From contig NZ_LMMJ01000001.1 of assembly GCF_001422205.1 (NCBI RefSeq), positions 489,591 through 553,590 of the forward strand: a DNA stretch of 64,000 nucleotides, in the 5' to 3' direction. How positions within the stretch are numbered: the first letter of the stretch is position 1; each line of letters starts with the position of its first letter. The translations under genes were made by a program, and so were the position numbers. Origin of the DNA: Curtobacterium sp. Leaf261. Its GTDB lineage: Bacteria > Actinomycetota > Actinomycetes > Actinomycetales > Microbacteriaceae. The notes under the pieces were generated by a model. It had not been told where the DNA came from, did not search any database, and worked only from the letters and a program-made list of their open reading frames with translations. Positions 8,557 through 17,118 of the stretch are shown here, piece after piece.

Positions 8557-9276
8557 CTAGTCGTCCGACGGCGCCGCGCCGAGCCCGTCGAGGAGGAGCC
8601 CGACCGTGAACACGAACCGCTCGTGGCCGACACCCGCGCCGAGGTCGTCCGCATGGGCGACGGTGTTCGGGAAGCGGTCCGCGGGGAGCTCGCGCAGCCG
8701 ATCGACGACCGTCCGCTGATCGGGCGCGTCCGTCCGGGTGCGGAACGACAGCTCCGAGCTGTAGGCGCCGACGTAGAGGATCGCGGCGTCGCTCGCCCAT
8801 GCCGCCGCCCGCGGGGGCACTCCGCCTGCGAGCATGATCGCGAGGAGTCCCTCCCCGAGGCGGAGCACGTCGACTCCGGTGGGCGCGGCCGACAGCGTCG
8901 CTCGCGAGATCCCCGGGTACCGGAGGTACTCGTCGCGAACGGCCGCACAGACCTCGAGGACCTGTGCCCGCCACCGGGTCGGGTCGGGTTCCGGCAGTGC
9001 GACGCGGGCGCAGAGCGTCCCGATCAGCAGGTCGTCGAGGTCGGCCTTGTTCCGCACGTGCGCGTACAGCGACGCGGGGCCGGTCCCGAGTGCGGACGCC
9101 ACACGACGCATCGTCAGCGCGTCGTAGCCCTCGGTCGCGATCACGTCGAGCGCCGTGTCGACGATCCGTCGAGCCGTTATCGGTGCGCGCGGTCGCCGGG
9201 GCTCCGGCGCGGTCGTCTCGCCGGTCGAGATGCGCTCGGCCCATCGTCCGACGTCCGGACGCTCCTGCTCGGTCAT
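8557..9276 (-). CDS. TetR/AcrR-family transcriptional repressor
   Basis: Residues 32-85 hold the TetR DNA-binding domain: ITARRIVDTALDVIATEGYD, then TMRRVASALGTGPASLYAHV and NKADLDDLLIG. The C-terminal ligand domain resembles TetR_C (PGISRATLSAAPTG, GVPPRAAAWASDA). It is transcribed divergently from an MFS efflux gene with an operator cluster between them, the usual arrangement for a repressor that controls the pump and itself. The inducer is unknown. Confidence 0.92.
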   Translation of the reverse strand: MTEQERPDVGRWAERISTGETTAPEPRRPRAPITARRIVDTALDVIATEGYDALTMRRVASALGTGPASLYAHVRNKADLDDLLIGTLCARVALPEPDPTRWRAQVLEVCAAVRDEYLRYPGISRATLSAAPTGVDVLRLGEGLLAIMLAGGVPPRAAAWASDAAILYVGAYSSELSFRTRTDAPDQRTVVDRLRELPADRFPNTVAHADDLGAGVGHERFVFTVGLLLDGLGAAPSDD

Positions 9277-9299
9277 CCGAGAACCGTACCACTTGACGC

Positions 9300-9345
9300 G
9301 AACACCGTTCGTGAGTAGAACAGTGTTCGTTAACGAACAGCGTTC
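9300..9345. promoter_or_regulatory. TetR operator cluster between repressor and MFS pump
   Basis: Three GAAC-N3-GTTC half-palindromes occur at 9300-9310, 9318-9328 and 9335-9345. The last two interlock around GTTCGTTAACGAAC (9325-9338) to form a near-perfect 28-base palindrome. This is the size and symmetry expected for a TetR dimer pair, and it sits in the divergent promoter region. Confidence 0.85.
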
Positions 9346-9399
9346 GACACTGCGACGAACTCACCGCCGCGGACGACGACCGACCCGGAACGGACCCCC

Positions 9400-10899
9400 A
9401 TGACCACGCCCATCGGCACCACGACCCCGGACCAGACCTCCGCCGCTGACCCTCGCCTCCGCGACTCCTGGATCGCGCTCGCCGGACTCTCCGCGGTGTT
9501 CCTCTTCGAGATGCTCGACAACTCGATCCTCACCGTCGCCCTCCCCACCATCGGCCGGGACCTGCACGCCGGGACCCTCGGCCTCCAGTGGGTGACGAAC
9601 GCCTACGCGGTGGTGTTCGGCGGGCTGATGCTCGTGTTCGGAGCCGTCGCCGACCGGATCGGCCGCCGCCGTGTCATGCTCGCGGGTCTCGTCCTGCTCG
9701 GACTCGCCAGCCTCGCGACCGCGTTCGTGACCGACGTCGGACAGCTCGTCGCGGTCCGCGCGGTGATGGGTGTCGCCGCCGCGATGACCACGCCCGGGTC
9801 GATCTCCCTGGCGTTCCGCCTGTTCCGGACCGAGGGCCTCCGCGTCCGGGCGATGACGCTCATCTCGACCGTGGGGCTCGTCGGCCTCGCCGTCGGGCCC
9901 ACGGTCGGCGGCTTCGTGCTGGCCGTCGCACCGTGGCAGGTGCTGCTCCTGGTGAACGTGCCGATCGCGGTCCTCGCGTTCGTCGGCATCCGCACGGGCA
10001 TCGCCGCCGACGACAGCGCGGACATGCACCGCGATCCCGCGGACATCGGTGGCGGTGTCCTCGGCACGGTCACGATCGTGCTCGCCCTCGTCGCACCGAC
10101 GCTGTTCGTCGAACGCGGCGTCGGTTCCTGGGTCCCGTGGGTCGTCGCCGTGCTCGCCGCCGCGGCAGGAGCGTTCTTCGTCCGTCGGGAGCGCTCGGCC
10201 GCGCACCCGCTGCTCGACCTCACACTCCTCGCGCGGCCACTCGTGGCGAGCGGCCTGGGGTTCAGGGCCGCGTCCGGGCTCGCGACCGCGGGTCTCGGCT
10301 ACATGGTCACGCTCCAGCTGCAGCTCGACTGGGGCTGGACCCCGGCGCTCGCGGCGATCGGCCTCCTGCCGCAGGTGGTGGTGCTGCTCGGGAGCGGACC
10401 GTTCGTCAGCCGCTTCGTCGCGCGGGTCGGCATCGACCGCGCAGCCGCCGTCGCCGCGATGAGCGTCGTGGCCGGGCTCGCGGTCGACGCCGGCCTCGGC
10501 CGCTTCGGCTACGGGTGGGTGGTGGTCGCCCTCGTGCTCGTGGCGGCCGGCATGCGCGTCGTCGGCGTCGTCTCGGGCGTGCGGGTGATGACGGGCCTGC
10601 CGTCCGACCGTACGTCGATCGGGGCGGCGCTCGTCGACACCGCGTCCGAGGTCACCTCGGCCGTCGGCATCGCGATCGTCGGGACGGTGCTCGCCGTCCT
10701 GTTCACCGGTGACATCACCTCCGGGGACTGGACGACCGCCCAGACCGGGGCGTTCCGCGAGGGGATCACCATCGCCGGCTTCGGCCTCACGGCACTCGCC
10801 GGAGCGCTCGTCCTCTGGGCGACGACCCGGGCTCGCGCTGCCCGTGTCGAGCACGGCGTCGCCCCGGCCGAGCCGGAGCCGACGACCGTCGACGCATGA
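9400..10899 (+). CDS. MFS drug-efflux transporter, DHA2 (14-helix) type
   Basis: The 499-residue protein has the drug:H+ antiporter features: a first helix with FLFEMLDNSILTVALPTIGR (DHA2 motif D1 region), the loop motif GAVADRIGRRRVM, and the GPTVGGFV motif C that marks exporters. Its length and about 14 hydrophobic stretches fit DHA2 rather than DHA1. It would export a toxic compound using the proton gradient. It is controlled by the adjacent TetR repressor. The substrate cannot be deduced. Confidence 0.92.
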   Translation: MTTPIGTTTPDQTSAADPRLRDSWIALAGLSAVFLFEMLDNSILTVALPTIGRDLHAGTLGLQWVTNAYAVVFGGLMLVFGAVADRIGRRRVMLAGLVLLGLASLATAFVTDVGQLVAVRAVMGVAAAMTTPGSISLAFRLFRTEGLRVRAMTLISTVGLVGLAVGPTVGGFVLAVAPWQVLLLVNVPIAVLAFVGIRTGIAADDSADMHRDPADIGGGVLGTVTIVLALVAPTLFVERGVGSWVPWVVAVLAAAAGAFFVRRERSAAHPLLDLTLLARPLVASGLGFRAASGLATAGLGYMVTLQLQLDWGWTPALAAIGLLPQVVVLLGSGPFVSRFVARVGIDRAAAVAAMSVVAGLAVDAGLGRFGYGWVVVALVLVAAGMRVVGVVSGVRVMTGLPSDRTSIGAALVDTASEVTSAVGIAIVGTVLAVLFTGDITSGDWTTAQTGAFREGITIAGFGLTALAGALVLWATTRARAARVEHGVAPAEPEPTTVDA

Positions 10900-10935
10900 G
10901 CCGAGCGGGTCGCGAACGTCGCGCCATGCCCGCGG

Positions 10936-11070
10936 GTGGTGACCGCGCTGCGGACGGGAGGCACGGCTCGGCTGGTGCGCACCGCCTCCAGTCCGGCAGT
11001 GGTGACCACGCTGCGGACGGGAGGCGCGGCTCGGCTCGTGCGCACCACCTCCAGTCCGGCAGTGGTGACC
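10936..11070. repeat. 63-bp tandem repeat built from family A palindromes
   Basis: Two full copies (10936-10998, 10999-11061) and a 9-base start of a third begin GTGGTGACC. Each copy contains imperfect family A arms (GGACGGGAGGC and CCTCCAGTCCG). It occupies most of the gap between the MFS gene and the convergent small gene and probably terminates transcription. Confidence 0.85.
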
Positions 11071-11113
11071 GCCTCGTCAGGCCGAGCGGACCGCGCACGC
11101 CAGGTCTCCTGGG

Positions 11114-11428
11114 TCAGTCCGACTGCCCCGTCATCCGCCCCGGGCCGATCGGCAGCAGGCCCGCGCGGTACTCGATGATCTCGGGTCGTGAACCGGCCAC
11201 ACCGATCCGGATGCTCGCCGTGCCGAACCGCCACGCGCGGTTGTACAGGTACACCCCGAGCTCGGTGCCACCGTCGTCGGGCACCGCCCACGTGCCGGTC
11301 CCCCACTGCGCCGGCTGTCCGACACCGTCGATCACGACCGTCGGACGGGCGAACCAGGTGACGAGCGGCCGTCGCAGTCTGAGCTCGATGCGTCGCTTGG
11401 TCGTCCCCGAGGGCAGCACTGGTTCCAC
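11114..11428 (-). CDS. Conserved-looking small protein of unknown function
   Basis: This 104-residue protein looks like a beta-rich cytoplasmic domain: alternating strands such as RIELRLRRPLVTWFARPTVVI, GTWAVPDDGGTELGVYLYNRAWRFG and PEIIEYRAGLLPIGPGRM. It has no signal peptide or membrane segment. I do not recognise the family. Codon use fits the neighbours, so it is probably real. It lies downstream of the mevalonate operon but is separated from it by a strong palindrome. Confidence 0.65.
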   Translation of the reverse strand: MEPVLPSGTTKRRIELRLRRPLVTWFARPTVVIDGVGQPAQWGTGTWAVPDDGGTELGVYLYNRAWRFGTASIRIGVAGSRPEIIEYRAGLLPIGPGRMTGQSD

Positions 11429-11460
11429 GGGAGCAGCCTAGGCGCTCCCGGCCACGGTTC

Positions 11461-11515
11461 GAGACGTGCCGAAGTGTCGGGTCGGGGGTTCAGACTCGAC
11501 ACTCCGGCACGTCTC
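11461..11515. repeat. Family B palindrome, solitary copy
   Basis: Arms GAGACGTGCCGAAGTGTCG and CGACACTCCGGCACGTCTC pair with one mismatch around an 18-base loop. The same element, diverged, is present in five copies at 35.0-35.5 kb. Here it follows the last mevalonate gene and probably terminates that operon. Confidence 0.85.
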
Positions 11516-11581
11516 AACGGCCGTCGGGGGCCGGCGGGCAGCAGGCGGTGCGCCGGGGCCGGCGTGCAGGGCGCCGGGTGC

Positions 11582-12772
11582 TCACCCCTCGGTGGTGCGC
11601 TCGTACCGCCGTGCGCCGCCCCGGACCCCGGCGAACCGGAACGGGGCCGTCGTCACGCGCGGGCGCTCGGTGTCGACACTCCCGGTCACCGTCGTCGCGT
11701 GCAGCTCGCGGTAGGACCGGACGTCGATGGGCACGCGGTCGTCGAGCATCGCGGCCGTCCGCTCCCGCTCGGCCCGACGGACCTCGCGGTAGCCGGGTGC
11801 CACGACACCCGTCATGAGCTCCCCGACGCTGCCCGAACCGTAGCTGAACATCGCCACCCGACGCCCCGCGAGGTCGTCGTCGAGGTCGAGGAGCGCCGCC
11901 AGCGCGAAGAACAGCGACGCCGTGTAGGTGTTCCCGGTCCGTCGGTTGTAGGTCATGCCGAGGGCGAGGTCGGCGTCCTCGAAGGCCAGTCCGGTGTGCT
12001 TGGCGAACCGTCGCTGGGCCTTGAGCGCCATCTTCGTGAACGGCTGGTGGTGCACGTAGCGGTCGATCTCCGCGATGCCGGGACCCCCGCGCGACACGAG
12101 GTCGTCCCAGGCGCCGAGGTAGGCGTCGACGTACGCGGAGACCGAGAGTCGGCCCTCCACGAGGGCGGTCGAGCGGTCGTTCGGACGCCAGAAGTCGTCG
12201 ACGTCGGCCGAGTACAGCCCGGACACCGACTCGAGCTCCACGAGGTCGGGATCCGCCGCGACGAGCATCGCCACGGCCCCGGCACCCTGCGTCGGCTCCG
12301 CGGCCGACTCGAGGTCGTACCGTGCGACGTCGCTCGCGATGACGAGCACCCGCTCACGGGGGTCCCGGGCGACGATGCCGATCGCTGCCTGGAGCGCAGC
12401 GGTCCCGCCGTAACAAGCCTGCTTGAACTCCACGACGCGACACGACGAGGGCAGTCCGAGGAGTCCGTGCACGAACATGCCGGCGGACTTCGACTGGTCG
12501 ACGCCGGTCTCCGTCGCGAAGAACACCGTGCGGATGCCGTCGGTGCCGGTGCGCGCGAGGAGCTCGGCGGCGGCGGTCGCGGCGATGGTCACGACGTCCT
12601 CGTCCGCGGCCGGCACACTGAAGGTGTCCTGGCCGATCCCGACGTGGTACTTCGCCGGGTCGACCCCGGAGGCGGCGGCGAGGTCGTCGAGGTCGAGCAC
12701 GTGATGCCCGGTCGCGATCGCCAGGTCCTGGATGCCGATCCGCGTGGGACCCACGGCGTTCGACCCGCTCAT
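11582..12772 (-). CDS. mvaS: Hydroxymethylglutaryl-CoA synthase
   Basis: It condenses acetyl-CoA with acetoacetyl-CoA to give HMG-CoA, the entry step of the mevalonate pathway. The 396-residue chain shows the catalytic triad regions: glutamate in FFATETGVDQSKSAG (residue 88), the acyl-accepting cysteine in FKQACYGGTAAL (residue 120) and histidine in HHQPFTKMALKA. The C-terminal FSYGSGSVGELMTG is also typical. The start at 12772 overlaps the mvaA stop by four bases (ATGA). It is the last gene of the mevalonate operon. Confidence 0.96.
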   Translation of the reverse strand: MSGSNAVGPTRIGIQDLAIATGHHVLDLDDLAAASGVDPAKYHVGIGQDTFSVPAADEDVVTIAATAAAELLARTGTDGIRTVFFATETGVDQSKSAGMFVHGLLGLPSSCRVVEFKQACYGGTAALQAAIGIVARDPRERVLVIASDVARYDLESAAEPTQGAGAVAMLVAADPDLVELESVSGLYSADVDDFWRPNDRSTALVEGRLSVSAYVDAYLGAWDDLVSRGGPGIAEIDRYVHHQPFTKMALKAQRRFAKHTGLAFEDADLALGMTYNRRTGNTYTASLFFALAALLDLDDDLAGRRVAMFSYGSGSVGELMTGVVAPGYREVRRAERERTAAMLDDRVPIDVRSYRELHATTVTGSVDTERPRVTTAPFRFAGVRGGARRYERTTEG

Positions 12773-13899
12773 GCGCGACTCCCGTCCGACGCGGCCGGAG
12801 CCGTCCCACCCGACCGTTCGAGGCGGACGTGCGCCGCCATCAGCTCGCCGGGGTTGGTCTGCGCGGCGAGGAGCGACAGCTCGCCGCAGAGCACCGCCGC
12901 GGCGCCGATCGCGGCGAGTCGCCGTGCGTTCGCGCCCGGTTCCCGGTCCTCGCGGCAGCCCAGTCGCAGCAGGGCGTCCTCGACCACCGGCAGGTCCTTG
13001 CCGTTGCCGACCGTGCCGACGATGAGGTGCGGGATGGTGCACGAGAAGTACAGGTCGCCGTCGCGGTCTTCGGCGGTGGTGATGCCCTGCGACCCCTCGA
13101 CGATGTTCGCCGCGTCCTGACCCGTCGCCAGGTAGAAGCCGAGCAGCATGTTCGCGTAGTGCGCGTTCGCGGAGCGGAGGGCCCCGGCGATGGTGGACCC
13201 GATGAGGTTCTTGGCGACGTTCAGCTCGACGATCCGCGCGGTCGTGGTGTGCAACCGCCGCTCGACGAGTTCGCCCGGCACGACGATCTCGGCGACGACG
13301 CTCCGCCCGCGCCCGAGGATGCCGTTGACCGCGGTGGCCTTCTTGTCGGAGCAGAAGTTGCCGGACACCGACAGGTACCGGAGCTCGGGCCGCCACTCGA
13401 GGATGGTCGCGAGCAGGACGTCCGCCGCCTGCGTCACCATGTTGTGGCCCGACGCGTCACCCGTCGTGAACGCGAACCGGAGGAACAGCAGGTCGCCGAC
13501 GATCTCGGGGTGGACCTCGATGAGCTCGGCGAACCGGCTCTGCCCGCGGACGACGGCGGCCAGGTCGTCGAACCGCTCGGTGACCGCGCGGGACGCCACG
13601 AGGGCCGCCGCCGCACCGGAGGCACGGAGGAGCACCGAGCGGGTCATCCGCTCGTCGACGACCGTCGCGACGATGCCGCCCGGCACCTGCCGCGAGATGA
13701 GTGCGCCGCGGCCGACGGACGGCCAGAGCGGTGACTCGTAGGTGGCGAGCGGAACATCGAGCTCGCCCTCGACGGCGTTGCCGCTCAGGCGGATCGGGCC
13801 GACCCACCTGGTCGGGATCGGCGTGGTGCCGCGCTTCGGGTTCGCCGGAGCAGCGGCGGTGTCCGCAGTCTCCGCGGGGACGGTGTCGTCAGGGGTCAT
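12769..13899 (-). CDS. mvaA: Hydroxymethylglutaryl-CoA reductase, class I type
   Basis: It reduces HMG-CoA to mevalonate with NAD(P)H. The 376-residue chain has the class I motifs: LATYESPLWPSVGRG with the catalytic glutamate, TGDASGHNMVTQAADVLL, the CSDKKATAVNGILGRGRSV segment with the catalytic lysine, the GQDAANIVEG motif, and a late histidine in ELMAAHVR. GDASGHN replaces the more common GDAMGMN. It has no membrane domain. It overlaps both neighbours by four bases. Confidence 0.95.
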   Translation of the reverse strand: MTPDDTVPAETADTAAAPANPKRGTTPIPTRWVGPIRLSGNAVEGELDVPLATYESPLWPSVGRGALISRQVPGGIVATVVDERMTRSVLLRASGAAAALVASRAVTERFDDLAAVVRGQSRFAELIEVHPEIVGDLLFLRFAFTTGDASGHNMVTQAADVLLATILEWRPELRYLSVSGNFCSDKKATAVNGILGRGRSVVAEIVVPGELVERRLHTTTARIVELNVAKNLIGSTIAGALRSANAHYANMLLGFYLATGQDAANIVEGSQGITTAEDRDGDLYFSCTIPHLIVGTVGNGKDLPVVEDALLRLGCREDREPGANARRLAAIGAAAVLCGELSLLAAQTNPGELMAAHVRLERSGGTAPAASDGSRA

Positions 13900-15125
13900 C
13901 GACGGGGACTTTCTGGCAGGGGCACGGCGTCGGTCGACGGGTGCACGGAGACGGTGAGGTGCCGGATGTCGTGGACTTCCCACGCGCGGAGGATCTGCGC
14001 GGGGTCGACCTCGTCCGGCACGAGGACGATGCCGCAGTCGCCACCACCGGCACCGGACGGCTTGGCGGCCGCGCCGGCAGCCTCGGCGATGTCGCAGAGG
14101 GTGGCCAGGGGCTCGGTCTCGATGGACGAACCGACGTCGGCGCCGAGACGCTGCAGGAGCCCGCGTGCGCGCCGGATCGCGTCGAGCGCGAGCGGGGCGT
14201 CGGACTGGAGGCCCGTGACCAGGTCGTCGACGGCGCTCCGGCTGGCCGACAGGAACGCCGGGTAGTCGAGGCCGGTGGCAGCGTCGGCACCGGTCGCAGC
14301 GTCGGCACCGGTCGCAGCGTCGGCGTCGGCGTCGGCTCCGGTCCGGAGCTCGGCGTCGGCGCGGTGGCGCTGGACGATGTCGACGAGCCGGGTCGTCGAG
14401 GCCGGCGAGCCCGTCCACCCCACGAGCAGCCGCAGGTGCCCCGGAGGGTCCAGGCGCGTGATCGACAGCCCGTCCCAGGCGTCCGCGTGGTCCAGCAGAT
14501 CGGACACGGTGTGGTCGCGGAGCAGGGTGCGGAGCCGGACGCGGTCGGGAGCGCTATACCGGATCCACCCGCCGTACGTGCTCGCCGCGAGGTCGCCGCC
14601 GGACGCGGTCGGGTTGACCTGCACGGTGGCGAGGAGCGCGAGCTGGTAGCGCTCGCGGAGCGTCAGGCCGAGGCCGTGGAACACGTCGAGGGCGGCGACC
14701 GTGGCGACGGTGACGGCGGCGGACGAGCCGAGCCCGAACTTCCGACCGCTCGCGTCGTCGAGCTCACTCGCGATCCGGAGGTCGGAGAACCTCGGGGTGA
14801 TGCCACGCTCGTCACGGAGCCGTTCGGCCACCTCGATGACGGCCATCACGTAGTCGTAGGAGTGCCGCTCGCGGTCGATGCTCAGCCCGTCGGCGTCGCG
14901 GGTCCAGACGAGCGGCTGCTGGCCCTGGTCACCGGTGTCGGAGCTGCCCTCGGACAGGACGCTCCCCGCGCCGTGCGCCTCGGTCAACCGCACCGTGATC
15001 GAGCGGTCGAGCGCGACGAGGACCGATGGCTGGCCGGGCTCCACGACGGCGTACTCCCCCGCGATGAAGAGCTTGCCGGGCGCACTCACGATGATCGGCG
15101 TGGAGTCCGTCGCCCCCGCCGTCAT
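13896..15125 (-). CDS. mvaK2: Phosphomevalonate kinase (GHMP family)
   Basis: It phosphorylates mevalonate-5-phosphate to the diphosphate. The N-terminus APGKLFIAGEYAVVEPGQPS and the ATP-binding loop KFGLGSSAAVTVATVAAL identify bacterial phosphomevalonate kinase; SGAGGGDCGIVLV near the end is the third GHMP motif. At 409 residues it is longer than most homologues, partly because of an Ala/Asp/Thr/Gly repeat (around residues 265-285) encoded by an 18-base minisatellite. It overlaps mvaA and mvaD by four bases each. Confidence 0.93.
   Translation of the reverse strand: MTAGATDSTPIIVSAPGKLFIAGEYAVVEPGQPSVLVALDRSITVRLTEAHGAGSVLSEGSSDTGDQGQQPLVWTRDADGLSIDRERHSYDYVMAVIEVAERLRDERGITPRFSDLRIASELDDASGRKFGLGSSAAVTVATVAALDVFHGLGLTLRERYQLALLATVQVNPTASGGDLAASTYGGWIRYSAPDRVRLRTLLRDHTVSDLLDHADAWDGLSITRLDPPGHLRLLVGWTGSPASTTRLVDIVQRHRADAELRTGADADADAATGADAATGADAATGLDYPAFLSASRSAVDDLVTGLQSDAPLALDAIRRARGLLQRLGADVGSSIETEPLATLCDIAEAAGAAAKPSGAGGGDCGIVLVPDEVDPAQILRAWEVHDIRHLTVSVHPSTDAVPLPESPRR
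14277..14336. repeat. 18-bp in-frame minisatellite inside mvaK2
   Basis: GCAGCGTCGGCACCGGTC is repeated about twice, then degenerates to GTCGGC units. It encodes an ATGAD-type repeat in a probable surface loop between the two kinase lobes. Confidence 0.75.
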
Positions 15126-16114
15126 GCGGTGGCCGCCACGGCGTCGGGGAGCAGGTGCGAACCGGGACCGGTGCCCGAGGCGATGACGGTTCCGAGGTCG
15201 GCGAGGGCGCCCGTGACGCGGTCCCGGTCCTCCGGACGGGTGAGCACGACCACGTTCGGGCCGGCGTCCGCGGTCGCGTAGGCCTCGACCCCGGACGCAC
15301 GGAGCGCCGCCACGGCGTCGAACACCGCGACGCTCCGGGCGGTCAGGTACCGGATCGGCGGCTCGGCGCCCTGGATCGTCGCGTGCATGCGGAGTGCGTT
15401 GCTCTCGGTGATCTCGCCGACCCGGGTGAAGTCCCCCGCGGCGCACGCTGCGGTCATCGCGTCGAGGGTCGCTGCGGTCGAGGTGACCCACGCCGGGTAG
15501 AACGGCGAGGTCGCGATGGTGCGGCGCATCGCCTCGCGGCTCGACACCGCCTTCTCTGCGGCGTCGATGGTCACGACGACCATGGCCATCGGCGGGGCCT
15601 CGACCGACTCCGCGAACGAGGTGACGTCGTCGTGACCCGCGTGCCAGACCGCGACACCGCCGGGGATCGACCTGGTGGCGGACCCGGATCCGCGCCGGGC
15701 GAGGCGGCTGAGGGCCGCGACGTCGAGGTCGAGTCCGTAGGCGGCGGCCGCAGCGGTCGCGAGGGCGGCGAAGCCCGACGCCGAGGATGCCAGTCCGGCC
15801 CCGGTCGGCACGGTGTTCTGCGAGACGACGCTCGCACGGGCGTCCGTGCCGGCGAGCTCGCGGACGAGGTCGAGGAAGCGGGTGACCCGCTCCAGCTGTG
15901 CACCGTCGTCGACGCGACCGTCGAGGACGAACCGGTCACGGGCCTCCCGGCCGGCACCGGCTCCGTCGTCGACCGTCACCGTCGTCGTCGTCGGGAACAC
16001 GTCGAGGGTCATCGAGAGGCTGCCCGTCGCGGGGAGCGCGAGGCGTTCGTCGGCCTTGCCCCAGTACTTCACGAGCGCGATGTTCGGGTGCGCACGAGCA
16101 GTGGCGGTCGTCAT
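15122..16114 (-). CDS. mvaD: Diphosphomevalonate decarboxylase
   Basis: It converts mevalonate diphosphate to isopentenyl diphosphate with ATP. The first residues contain HPNIALVKYWGKADERLALP, the diagnostic KYWGK motif, followed by GSLSMTLD. The ATP loop is TVPTGAGLASSASGFAALA, and ATADAGPNVVVL near the C-terminus holds the conserved aspartate region. The length of 330 residues is normal. It overlaps mvaK1 and mvaK2 by four bases. Confidence 0.96.
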   Translation of the reverse strand: MTTATARAHPNIALVKYWGKADERLALPATGSLSMTLDVFPTTTTVTVDDGAGAGREARDRFVLDGRVDDGAQLERVTRFLDLVRELAGTDARASVVSQNTVPTGAGLASSASGFAALATAAAAAYGLDLDVAALSRLARRGSGSATRSIPGGVAVWHAGHDDVTSFAESVEAPPMAMVVVTIDAAEKAVSSREAMRRTIATSPFYPAWVTSTAATLDAMTAACAAGDFTRVGEITESNALRMHATIQGAEPPIRYLTARSVAVFDAVAALRASGVEAYATADAGPNVVVLTRPEDRDRVTGALADLGTVIASGTGPGSHLLPDAVAATA

Positions 16115-17076
16115 GCGGGAGCTCCGATCAGCGTGGTCCAGGTGTCGGCGGCACCGGCCCCGAGGAGAGTACCCGCGATCCGCTCGGCGTGGTCGGTGTC
16201 CGACGCGAGCACGAGCACGCACCCGCCGCGGCCTCCGCCGGTCAGCTTCGCACCGAGGGCCCCGGCACCCCGCGCGGCGATGACGAGGTTGTCGAGTTCG
16301 GGGCTCGAGACGCCGAGCGCACCGAGCATCTCGTGCGCGCTGTCCATCGCGGTGCCGAGCCGTGCGGCGTCACCCGCGGCGAGCAGGTCACGGGCTCCGA
16401 GGGCGAGCATGCCGATGCGTCCGACGAGGTCCTCGACGGTCCGCGGATCCCGGTCGTGTCGTTCGCGCACGCGCGCGACGGCTTCGCGGGTGTGGCCTGG
16501 CACACCGGTGTCCGCGACGACGAACACGAACGGGCCCGCGACCGGGAGGGGCGTGGTGATGCCGCCCTCGATCCACACCGGACCGTCGGCGACGACCGCT
16601 CGGGCGTCGAGACCGCTCGCCGTGCCGTGTGCGATCCGCTCGCACTCCTGCACGAGGGCGAACCGCTCCTCGGTGCTGAGCGAGAGCCCGAGTGCGTCGG
16701 CGACCGCGGCGGAGACGGCCCCGGCGACGGCGGCGCTCGACCCGAGACCGCGAGCGGTCGGCACGGTGCTGTCGACCGACACGTGGATGCGTTCGTCGGT
16801 GGCGCCGAGGTGCCGGAGCGTCGCGAGCACGGCCGTCACGGTCGGCAGGACCGCAGCGGGAGCGGTGTCGAATGGCCCCGTGTGCACCGTCGAGGTCAGG
16901 TGGTGCTCGTCGTGCGCCGCAGTCGCCTCCGCTCGCACCACGAGGTCGGTGACCGGGAGGGCGATCGCGGGTGCTCCGTAGAGCACAGCGTGTTCGCCGA
17001 GGAGGATCGCCTTGCCGTGCGTCGAGGACCGACCGGTCCGTGCGGGGCTGCTGTGGAGTGTGTGGTGGTTCGTCAT
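16111..17076 (-). CDS. mvaK1: Mevalonate kinase
   Basis: It phosphorylates mevalonate and is the first gene of the operon mvaK1-mvaD-mvaK2-mvaA-mvaS. Motifs are HGKAILLGEHAVLYGAPAIA at the N-terminus, TVPTARGLGSSAAVAGAV for ATP binding, ECERIAHGTASGLDARAV (substrate and active-site region) and KLTGGGRGGCVLVL at the end. The 321-residue length is typical. A -10-like TAGGCT lies 13 bases upstream of the ATG. No idi/fni isomerase gene accompanies the operon in this window. Confidence 0.95.
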   Translation of the reverse strand: MTNHHTLHSSPARTGRSSTHGKAILLGEHAVLYGAPAIALPVTDLVVRAEATAAHDEHHLTSTVHTGPFDTAPAAVLPTVTAVLATLRHLGATDERIHVSVDSTVPTARGLGSSAAVAGAVSAAVADALGLSLSTEERFALVQECERIAHGTASGLDARAVVADGPVWIEGGITTPLPVAGPFVFVVADTGVPGHTREAVARVRERHDRDPRTVEDLVGRIGMLALGARDLLAAGDAARLGTAMDSAHEMLGALGVSSPELDNLVIAARGAGALGAKLTGGGRGGCVLVLASDTDHAERIAGTLLGAGAADTWTTLIGAPA

Positions 17077-17089
17077 CAGATGTGGAGCG

Positions 17090-17095
17090 AGCCTA
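17090..17095 (-). promoter_or_regulatory. -10 element of the mevalonate operon promoter
   Basis: On the minus strand TTAGGCT lies between the msrA stop and the mvaK1 start. It fits the actinobacterial TANNNT -10 pattern. No clear -35 is visible. Confidence 0.5.
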
Positions 17096-17118
17096 ACAAC
17101 ACCCTCCGACGCCGGGGA

